NCBI GenBank assembly: GCA_964574815.1
Contig: CAZNPL010000070.1
Span: 1 to 15,122 of the forward strand
Direction: 5' to 3'
Source: CAZNPL01 sp964574815
Lineage (GTDB): Bacteria > Planctomycetota > Phycisphaerae > UBA1845
DNA length: 15,122 nt
Part shown: positions 1-6,700 of the stretch, piece after piece
Numbering within the stretch: the first letter of the stretch is position 1
Layout: each line of letters begins with the position of its first letter
The notes under the pieces: generated by a model
What the model saw: only the letters and a program-made list of their open reading frames with translations
Database searches by the model: none
What the model was told of the DNA's origin: nothing
Program-made: the position numbers and the translations under genes

Positions 1-110
1 CCCGCAAGCGAGCCTTCGTGCCTTCGTGCCTCCGTGCCTTCGTGCCTCTTTCTTTCCAAACGAACCCAAAGCTGCGCGAGTCGTGCCGCCTCAGACGGAT
101 CAGTTCTCAG
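1..110 (+). repeat. Direct repeat copy 1 (octamer block plus CCAAACGAACCC)
   Basis: This copy begins with four CCTTCGTG-type octamers (13-20, 21-28, 29-36 with one substitution, 37-44). A pyrimidine run and CCAAACGAACCC (56-67) follow. Its first 75 bases are identical to 333-407, and the match decays after that. The left edge is cut by the window. Confidence 0.85.
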
Positions 111-131
111 TTGTCAGTCTTCAGTTATCAG
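101..131 (+). repeat. Heptamer tandem repeat CAGTTNT, about 4.4 units
   Basis: The units are CAGTTCT, CAGTTGT, CAGTCTT and CAGTTAT, then a terminal CAG, all in exact 7-nt register. A second array with the same register is at 241-270. These resemble the short tandemly repeated heptamers known from cyanobacterial genomes, though homology is not implied. Confidence 0.85.
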
Positions 132-154
132 GCCGCCGAGCGGCCGCCGTGGCG

Positions 155-229
155 CATCAGAGCCGGGAGCGCCAGCGACCGGACCTTCAATCGCTCGCGC
201 ACCAACAACTGCCCGCGCCAAACGAATCC
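155..229 (+). repeat. 75-nt interspersed repeat, copy 1
   Basis: It starts CATCAGAGCCGGGAGCG and ends with CCAAACGAATCC. It differs from the copy at 458-532 at about five of 75 positions, with no indel. The two copies are 303 nt apart, whereas the octamer blocks are 332 nt apart. The modules have therefore not simply been duplicated as one unit. Confidence 0.85.
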
Positions 230-240
230 ATCGCGGCGCG

Positions 241-270
241 AGTTGTCAGTGCTCAGTTTTCAGTTGTCAG
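241..270 (+). repeat. Second heptamer tandem repeat CAGTNNT
   Basis: The units read (C)AGTTGT, CAGTGCT, CAGTTTT and CAGTTGT, then CAG, in 7-nt register. The array sits between two CCAAACGAAnCC elements (218-229 and 295-306). Confidence 0.8.
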
Positions 271-332
271 AGGTGCCCGCCGCGAGCGCCGGCGCCAAAC
301 GAACCCACCGATCCCCCGGCAACCCGCGCCGT

Positions 333-442
333 CCCGCAAGCGAGCCTTCGTGCCTTCGTGCCTCCGTGCCTTCGTGCCTCTTTCTTTCCAAACGAACCCA
401 AAGCTGCACGAGTCATTCCGCCTCAGGCGGGCCAGTTCTCAA
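333..442 (+). repeat. Direct repeat copy 2 (octamer block plus CCAAACGAACCC)
   Basis: This is the second copy of the block at 1-110, identical over its first 75 bases and diverged after that. The octamers occupy 345-376 and CCAAACGAACCC occupies 388-399. A third, degenerate and shortened version lies at 726-773. Confidence 0.85.
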
Positions 443-457
443 ACATCAGACGCTCGC

Positions 458-532
458 CATCAGAGCCGGGAGCGCGAGCGACCGGACCTTCAATCGCCCG
501 CGCACCAACAAGTGCCGGCGCCAAACGAAGCC
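458..532 (+). repeat. 75-nt interspersed repeat, copy 2
   Basis: This is the partner of 155-229, with about five substitutions. It ends with CCAAACGAAGCC. A degenerate CAGTT word follows at 558-562, and another CCAAACGAAGCC lies at 665-676. Confidence 0.85.
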
Positions 533-780
533 AAACCCAGGGAGAGTCGTCGGCTTTCAGTTACCGGAGGGTCAGCGACCTGCCGCCTATACCGCCCGGC
601 CCGGCCGGCCGCCACGAACCGGCCGTCGGTCCTCGCCGCGTCCCAACCGGCGCGACAACCAGCGCCAAACGAAGCCAAGCGCCCCGCCAACCCGAGTCGC
701 CACATTCCCGCCCACCCCCTTGATGCCTTCGAGCCTCGGTGCCTTCGTGCCTCTTTTCTTCCAAACGAACGCCACAATAC

Positions 781-991
781 ACTGAAAATGACAAAAATGG
801 ATTTCCAATGCAAGAACCGGTTTCTTAGCGGCAGGCGTGCGGTTCCCTTGCAGCTTGCGTACTCAAGTGTCGACTCCGCCTTTCCTACTTCACGAGTTCG
901 GAGCGGCAGCAGCCTCGACCTCCCTGCCTACGCGAACCCCCGCTCGCCCACCTTGCGTGACAGTTCACACGCGACCCACTACCCTGCCAGG
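781..991 (+). other. Leader region upstream of folD, no gene seen
   Basis: This stretch separates the repeat array from folD. It is less repetitive and somewhat richer in A/T at its left end. I see no convincing -35/-10 pair, no hairpin followed by a T run and no small gene. An open frame continuous with folD runs through it, but the translation has no family resemblance until the folD start. Confidence 0.5.
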
Positions 992-1882
992 ATGGCTACA
1001 ACGGACCTGAACCCTGAGCTCACGGCAAGGCTCATCGACGGCCGCGCGCTCGCCAAACGCCTCCTGGCACAAACGGCGGCCATGGTCGAGAAGATCAAGA
1101 CCGCCGCCGGAGTCGCCCCGTCGCTGGCCACCGTCCTTGTCGGCACTGACCCGGCCTCCGTGATGTATACCCGCATGAAACGCAAGCGATGCCTCGACGT
1201 GGGCATGCGTCCTGTCCGAGTCGAACTGCCTGCAGGAATCACGACCGACGAGCTTGTGAGAGAGATCGAGAAGCTCGCACGCGACACGTCGGTCCACGGT
1301 ATCTTAGTACAGCACCCCGTTCCCGGCCCGATCGACCGGCGGGCCGCGTTCGAAAGCATCCCCATCGAGAAGGACGTTGACGGCGTCACCTCGACCATGC
1401 TGGGCCGCGTCATCCTCGGAATGCCCTCGTACCCCGCGTGCACGCCCGCCGGAATCATGCGACTCCTGTGCGAATACCGGGTCGAACTCGACGGAGCCCA
1501 CGCCGTCGTCATCGGCCGCAGCCCCATTCTCGGCCGGCCGATGGCCTCCATGCTCATCAACGCCCACGCAACCGTCACACTGTGTCACTCGCGAACCCGT
1601 GACCTGCCGCGCATCGTGCAGCACGCCGACGTGCTCATCGTCGCCGTCGGGAAAGCCAGGTTCGTCCAGGGCGATTGGATCAAGCCCGGAGCGGTGATCA
1701 TCGACGCCGGCTACAATGAACATAACATCGGCGACGTGGACTTTGATAAAGCGCTCAAACGGGCATCGCTCATCACGCCTGTGCCCGGCGGCGTCGGCCC
1801 CATGACCATCGCGACGCTGATCACGCAGACGGCACAGGCGGCCGCCGACCAACTCGGCATCCGACTCGACCAGCCAGCGTGA
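992..1882 (+). CDS. folD: Bifunctional methylenetetrahydrofolate dehydrogenase / methenyltetrahydrofolate cyclohydrolase FolD
   Basis: This cytoplasmic enzyme interconverts 5,10-methylene-THF, 5,10-methenyl-THF and 10-formyl-THF using NADP(H), supplying one-carbon units for purines and formyl-Met. The product has 296 residues, the normal family length. The tetrahydrofolate/catalytic domain shows the Y59-x3-K63 pair with the catalytic lysine, Q107 in VQHPVP, and KDVDG at 127-131. PACTPAG (148-154) leads into the nucleotide-binding domain with GRSPILGRP (175-183). The family signature PGGVGPMT is at 265-272. The frame stays open upstream to position 26, but that part is repeat-derived. ATG 992 starts the recognisable domain (MATTDLNPELTARLIDG), although no strong Shine-Dalgarno precedes it. 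The gene is convergent with the TPR gene, whose stop lies 3 nt beyond. The VQHPVP variant of the usual VQLPLP is common in some bacterial FolDs. Function is secure; the start is fairly sure. Confidence 0.97.
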   Translation: MATTDLNPELTARLIDGRALAKRLLAQTAAMVEKIKTAAGVAPSLATVLVGTDPASVMYTRMKRKRCLDVGMRPVRVELPAGITTDELVREIEKLARDTSVHGILVQHPVPGPIDRRAAFESIPIEKDVDGVTSTMLGRVILGMPSYPACTPAGIMRLLCEYRVELDGAHAVVIGRSPILGRPMASMLINAHATVTLCHSRTRDLPRIVQHADVLIVAVGKARFVQGDWIKPGAVIIDAGYNEHNIGDVDFDKALKRASLITPVPGGVGPMTIATLITQTAQAAADQLGIRLDQPA

Positions 1883-1885
1883 ACA

Positions 1886-3106
1886 TCATTCCGGAAGGCC
1901 GATCGGCGAGATCTCGGTGGGAATGTCGATGTCGGCCCCTCCGGACTCGAGCAACGCCGGGAACCGCGCAATGAACGAGTCCTCGGGAGCTGCGTCCGCC
2001 GCGCGTTCGAGGTTCTCCCTGCCGACTCTCTCGAATCCGCTGTAGTACTCCATGTACCCCAGTAAGAACCGAAATCGATGATCCTCACGCCGCTGCAGCG
2101 CGGTCTCGATATACGCCCGCCTACGCTGAAGCAACTCAGCATCGCCGATGGACTCGTTCAGATCGACACCCGATCGCACGAGGACCGGTGACAGAGCAAA
2201 AGCCCGCTCGAGCCGCCGCAGAGCACTGAAGTACTCTCCCGCACCGAGCAGCGCGTGCCCCTGCCCCAGATGCAGGCGTCCGCCTTCCGGATCGACCGTA
2301 AGAGCAATGTCATAGTATGAAACGGCTCGGTAGTACTCTCCCTTGCGCAAGTACTCTGCCGCCGTAGCCGCGTACTCCTGGCCAAGCACCCTCGGATCCG
2401 ACCGCAGCGCCGAAGGCAACCCCGCCGACTCCTCTTCCGTATCGTCCGTTCGCAGACCGTCTCTGCCCCAAAGCCGCGCCAATGCCTTCACCGAGGACGC
2501 CTGCAAAGGGCTCACGCTGTCCGGCAATACCTTCGTTGGCCCGAACAGCGGACTCGCCGCAATGATGTCGTCCTGGTACTGCTGTAGCGCGGCGGACGAT
2601 GGCGGCCGGCCGGTTTGCACGGGCACACCGGTCCACTCATCGTCCATTCCCGTACCCGTCGGACCAAAGTTGAAGCTTGTGCCCGCTTCCTCACGGCCCC
2701 ACCTCAGCGAGCCCATCTCAGACGGATCCGGTCCGCGTTCCGGAGTGCGCGGCAACCGCGTCCACCGGGCCGGAAGTTCGAAGCGCGTGAGACCGGGCAC
2801 TTCTCGGCCGGCGCCGGTGAAGGGCCCGATCGACAGCCACTCATACTGACCCGACAGTCGCTCGCCCGTCCGCAACCCGGCCAGCGGGTACAACGGCCGC
2901 GGCTCGAGCCGGGGCGGCCCCAAACCCCGATGAGGACCCGGGACATCACCCTCGGATTGCAGAAGCGGGGCCAATCGCAAATCTCCGGATTCGCGCTGCC
3001 CGCCCCCGCCGACCGGCCCTTGCTCGACGCGCACCTGCGCCGTGGCCGGCATCCACCAGCAACCCGATGCAAACAGCAGGAAAACGATCCGCCAGGTCCG
3101 CCTCAT
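1886..3106 (-). CDS. Exported protein with C-terminal TPR-like repeats
   Basis: The product has 406 residues and unknown function. MRRTWRIVFLLFASGC is a signal sequence. Cys16 follows A-S-G, a poor but possible lipobox; otherwise cleavage after ATA near residue 23 is likely. Residues 25-240 are low-complexity and rich in Gly, Pro and Arg, with no family I recognise. Three TPR-like helical pairs follow at about 243-272 (AATAAEYLRKGEYYRAVSYY), 277-308 and 343-376. The tail is acidic and rich in Pro and Ile. Such proteins usually act as protein-interaction scaffolds in the periplasm or outer membrane. ATG 3106 was chosen over an ATG 75 nt upstream because it begins the signal sequence and is preceded by GGAG at 7-nt spacing. 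A good promoter lies upstream (3187-3215). The gene is divergent from rnpA and convergent with folD. Confidence 0.78.
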   Translation of the reverse strand: MRRTWRIVFLLFASGCWWMPATAQVRVEQGPVGGGGQRESGDLRLAPLLQSEGDVPGPHRGLGPPRLEPRPLYPLAGLRTGERLSGQYEWLSIGPFTGAGREVPGLTRFELPARWTRLPRTPERGPDPSEMGSLRWGREEAGTSFNFGPTGTGMDDEWTGVPVQTGRPPSSAALQQYQDDIIAASPLFGPTKVLPDSVSPLQASSVKALARLWGRDGLRTDDTEEESAGLPSALRSDPRVLGQEYAATAAEYLRKGEYYRAVSYYDIALTVDPEGGRLHLGQGHALLGAGEYFSALRRLERAFALSPVLVRSGVDLNESIGDAELLQRRRAYIETALQRREDHRFRFLLGYMEYYSGFERVGRENLERAADAAPEDSFIARFPALLESGGADIDIPTEISPIGLPE

Positions 3107-3155
3107 CTCGTCACTCCAACGCCCCGCGGGACGGCAACTTTCACAACTCCACACG

Positions 3156-3184
3156 TTTCGATGTCCGCCCAGCCCTGCCATAAT
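3156..3184 (+). promoter_or_regulatory. Possible extended -10 promoter for rnpA
   Basis: TGC followed by CATAAT (3179-3184) resembles an extended -10, with a weak TTTCGA -35 at 17-nt spacing. The start site would fall near 3191, only about 3 nt before ATG 3194. That makes the ATG nearly leaderless, or else favours the downstream TTG start. The evidence is weak. Confidence 0.3.
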
Positions 3185-3186
3185 TC

Positions 3187-3215
3187 AATATAGATGGTCC
3201 AACCAGGCGATTCAA
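3187..3215 (-). promoter_or_regulatory. Sigma-70-like promoter for the TPR protein gene
   Basis: On the minus strand TTGAAT (3210-3215) and TATATT (3187-3192) are separated by exactly 17 nt. They match the consensus at 4 of 6 and 5 of 6 positions. Transcription would start near 3180, giving a leader of about 74 nt. The element overlaps the first possible start codon of rnpA. It is predicted by eye only. Confidence 0.5.
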
Positions 3216-3652
3216 CGAACGTATCGGCACAAGGACGCTCCGCCGACAGCCCAAGCCGTGCCTCCGAGAAGGGCCGGCAACAACGACGTTGTACGTTGGG
3301 ACGCTCCAAGCGTCTCAAGCGGCGCCGAGACTTCGAACGCCTGTTCGCAACCCGCTGCAGCGCCGCCGACGCCCACCTGATCGTCTACGTCACCCGGAAT
3401 GGACTCGATACCCGCCGGCTGGGTGTCAGCGTCGCCAGACGAATCGGCAGTAGCGTCAAACGCAATCGGATCAAGCGACTGATACGGGAGGCCTTCCGAC
3501 TCTCGCAGCACGACCTCCCGCCGAATCTCGACGTGCTGTGCATAGCGCGGCCGCAAGAGCACCCGTGCCTGGACGCCTGCCGCAAATCGCTCCTACGGCT
3601 CGTTCGCATCGCCAACGGAAAACTCCAAAGCAAAACCGAACGCGGGATTTGA
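3194..3652 (+). CDS. rnpA: Ribonuclease P protein component
   Basis: RnpA binds the RNase P RNA and helps it remove the 5' leader from precursor tRNAs. The family core runs from about residue 37 (RSKRLKRRRDFERLF) through RLGVSVARRIGSSVKRN (75-91). The basic signature RNRIKRLIREAFR (90-102) is strongly diagnostic. A helical C-terminus ends near SLLRLVRIANGKL. From ATG 3194 the protein has 152 residues, longer than the usual 110-130. The extra N-terminal stretch of about 34 residues is unconserved in appearance, and no Shine-Dalgarno precedes it. TTG 3296 would give a typical 118-residue protein and would free the overlapping promoter of the divergent gene. I keep the ATG as the default, with the start unsure. 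rpmH, normally just upstream, is absent, as are yidD and yidC downstream. Confidence 0.93.
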   Translation: MVQPGDSTNVSAQGRSADSPSRASEKGRQQRRCTLGRSKRLKRRRDFERLFATRCSAADAHLIVYVTRNGLDTRRLGVSVARRIGSSVKRNRIKRLIREAFRLSQHDLPPNLDVLCIARPQEHPCLDACRKSLLRLVRIANGKLQSKTERGI

Positions 3653-3660
3653 CCCACCGA

Positions 3661-3693
3661 CACACGCTCGCCGTGCGCTCGCACGCCGGTGTG
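3661..3693. terminator. Possible imperfect hairpin between convergent genes
   Basis: Between the rnpA stop and the convergent lipoprotein stop, CGTGC (3672-3676) pairs with GCACG (3681-3685) across a 4-nt loop. Imperfect flanking complementarity extends out to CACAC / GTGTG. No T run follows on either strand, so intrinsic termination is uncertain. Confidence 0.22.
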
Positions 3694-3737
3694 GCCCGGC
3701 TCAAGAGATGACTTCCGATGCAGCACTCCGTCAGCCG

Positions 3738-6700
3738 CTATTGCGGAGCCTGGAACTCAAAAGCCCCCATGTCAACAGGCGGAGTGCCCTGCCCCGTGTC
3801 AGGCGTTTGAGGATCATCGACCCGCCGCGGATTCCCTTCGATGTCCGTGGTGATCCCGCTCGGAACAACGGTCGTATCACCCGCATCGATGCACGGCGAA
3901 CCGGGCAACAGCCGGAGATCATCATCCTCCGTTCCAACGGCGTCGTCGGCACCGTCGGGATCAACGAACGCCGGGTCGTCCGGATCGTCTCCGATGTTGC
4001 CAACGCCCTGGAACTCGCCGGTAAGCCCCTGGATGAACGAGTAATTCACCGTCGGCATGCCGCTCTCCGGAAAGATCTGAGAAAACTCGGAGATGCCTCC
4101 CTCGTCTGCGTTGCCCCAGAGGATGGAGTTGAAAATCCTCAGTCCGCCGCGATCGGACACCACCAAGATGCCTCCGCCGGCGCCGGCCGCCGTGTTCCCG
4201 CCGAACGAAGAATTGATCAGATCCGTCGTGCCGTTCTCATCATACCAGGCTCCGCCATCCGCACCGGCGCCGTTGCCGCTGAACACCGAGTTGATCGTCA
4301 CGCCCGCCCCCTGCTGGTTGAACACCGCGCCGCCGTCGAAAGTCGACATGTTCCCCGTGAAGTACAGCTTCCTGAACGCCACGTCGACCGCCTGTTGGTT
4401 GTAAATCGCCCCGCCAGATTCCGTTGCGTCGTTGCCCTCGAACGTGCTGTCCACCACGGTAAGCTGGTTGCCCTGCTGGTTGTACAATGCTCCGCCATGG
4501 ATGCCGGCCTGGTTGCCTCGGAATGACGAGTCGATCACCTGCGCACCAGTCCCTTGCTGGTTATACAGCGCCCCGCCGCTGCCCTGGGCCTTGTTGTCGT
4601 CGAACGTGCAGCCGCGCACGTTCAAGCTACCGCTCCCGGGCTGGCTGTGGTAGATCGCGCCACCGTGCCCCGTCGCCGAATTACTTACAAACCCGCACGA
4701 ATTGAAGCTGGCCGGGCTTCCGCCGGTGTTGTATACGGCCCCGCCGCTTCGGAACCCGCCGGTCGTAGCGTTGCGCTCGAAATCACAGCGTTCCATGAAC
4801 ACAACGCCGCCGCTGTTGTAAAGCGCGCCTCCGCCGCCTGCGGCCGAGTTGTCCGTGAACGAGCACTCCTGCAACAGGACATTGCTGTTGTAATTGGCCA
4901 TCGCGCCTCCGGACCCGCTCGTCGCGGCGTTGTTCTTCAGCACGCACCGCGACACCGATGCGACGCCGCCTCGGTTCACCATGCCACCGCCGGAATCCCA
5001 GTCGAGGGCTTGGTTGTCGTCCAGAACGCAGTCGCGCAGGTTGACATTGCCGCCGTCATTCAAAATGCCGCCGCCTTCGAAATCCGCAACGTTGCTCTCA
5101 AGAGTGCACCCCGAGAAAAGCACGCTGGCCCCCTCAATTGCAGCGGCCCCGCCGTCGCCGCCGTTGGTGGCCAAGTTGGCCCGAAACACGCAGTTGAAGA
5201 CGGTCGGGCTGATCGCTTGCTCGCCAGCGATGAACAGACCGCCACCGCGACGAGCTTCGTTGCCTTCGAGCGTGCAGTTGCGTAACGTTGCAGCGCCGTC
5301 GCGGATGAATACGCCGCCGCCTCGCGAGTCGTCGCCCTGCCCGTCGGCGCGTCCGCCGACAATCCTGAAACCGTCCAGCAAAGCTATTGTGTCCGTCCCG
5401 GTCCCGGTCACCACGTGGTAGCTGTCCGAAACGACTCCGGCGGCTGGCCGATCGCGCAGTCGATCATCCTCCCCTGAAAGATCACCGCTGAGAATGGTCT
5501 GCTCGAACAGCCCCGCCCGCTCCGAGAGCGAGCGTTCAGTGCCCGCGAATCCGCCGTACACCTTCAAACCGCTTCGCAGGTGGAACGTCGCGCTTCTGTC
5601 GGATGCATCGGATGTGGGTGTGTAACTCCCCTCCGCAACCCAGATCTGCTCGACCCGCCCGCGTGACGCCTCAGCCGCAAACATCGCATCGCTGAGCTCG
5701 CGGAATGCATTCCTCCAGCTCGTCCCATTGTTCGCTCCGGGAGCATTATCGTTCACGTATAAACGGCCTACCTGGCACGCGTCGGGAATTCCGTCCCCGT
5801 CCACGTCGAGCTGCGGGAACAATGCCATGAAGGTCTCTGCGATCTCGGTCGCCGAGCGGGCGATTCGAGATACCCGAACGTCATCGATCAACCCGCCGGT
5901 ATACGTCTGGCTGAAATCGTCCAGCCCGATGCGCGCCGCCTGGGACGAGGCCTGAGTCTCCGAAAAGACACCGCCCGCCGGACGGCTGTCGAGCTGCACG
6001 CCGTCGCGATAGAACGACGCCGTCGACCCGTCCCACGTCATCGCATAGTAGTGCCACGCCAGATCCATTTCGGGCGCCGAAACGCATGGGTCCGGTGGCT
6101 GGGATCTGCACGTCAGGAAGTTCCAATCACAATTGCCCGCCGTATTCGTCTTGATCCCGTAGGTGACCGATTCGCCTGACACGCGAGCGGCCCATCCATT
6201 GCCGCAACGATGATTGATCAGCTCCGGGATCGTCTCGCCATCCACCGATTTCGCCAGAAACTCGATCGTGAATGCCCTCGTCCCCGCGAGCGCCGCCCGG
6301 GCCGTGTCCATCGTGATATAGTCGTCGACGCCGTCGAGTCGGCGGGCGCTGCCGAAGGGGCCGCTCACGACCGAAGTGCCTGAGTCTGTGGCGTGGTTAC
6401 CGTGGCCGGAGTAATCAAAAGAGGTTCCGGGCCTTTGCTCCTCAAATCGGTAAAGCGCCACGGTGTCGTCATCGACCCGCAGCCCGCCAACGCCGGCCTC
6501 GCACTCGTCCGGAACGCCGTTCTCATTGCAGTCCGGCGAGTCCTCACAATCATCCGGAATCCCGTCCCCGTCGCAGTCCGGGTCGCAGTCGTCGGGAACA
6601 CCATTCTCGTTGCAGTCGTTGTCCAGATCGGTCGGCAGGAATGCCACGCCGTCCATGCTGCACAACCCCGCGTCTCCACTCAGTCGTGCCACGGGCACCC

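Larger units (their letters stand above)
1..780. repeat. Composite intergenic array of interspersed short repeat modules
   Basis: No gene is supported here. The stretch is assembled from four recurring modules. Octamers CCTTCGTG lie at 13-44, 345-376 and, degenerate, 726-749. Heptamers CAGTTNT lie at 101-131 and 241-270, with a relic at 433-439. CCAAACGAAnCC occurs at 56, 218, 295, 388, 521, 665 and 761. A 75-nt block starting CATCAGAGCCGGGAGCG lies at 155-229 and 458-532. Bases 1-75 and 333-407 are identical. Long open frames cross the region in all three forward phases, but they encode only repeat-derived peptide (for example recurring CLRAFVP and QTNPK words) and match no family I know. 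The array may extend left of the window. Similar short-repeat spacers occur in planctomycete and cyanobacterial genomes, from general memory. Confidence 0.85.

Noticed and set aside
1..442. CRISPR array
   Set aside because: The direct repeats are too few (two good copies) and too long, and what lies between them is itself repetitive and not of constant spacer length.
18..785. Open frames of 229-255 codons in two forward phases over the repeat array
   Set aside because: All three phases are open because the repeat words lack stops. The translations are repetitive (CLRAFVP, QTNPK, RAGSASDRTF) and match no family.
1883..1885. Terminator between convergent folD and the TPR gene
   Set aside because: Only three nucleotides separate the stops and no hairpin with a T run is visible across the junction. 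Any terminator would have to lie inside coding sequence.
3107..3193. rpmH upstream of rnpA
   Set aside because: The gap is only 87 nt, and no frame gives the basic KRTxQPSxxKRxRxHGFRxR pattern of ribosomal protein L34.
3708..4526. 272-codon plus-strand open frame antisense to the beta-helix
   Set aside because: It lies fully within the lipoprotein gene, which has a clear domain structure. The antisense translation is compositionally biased and unlike any family.
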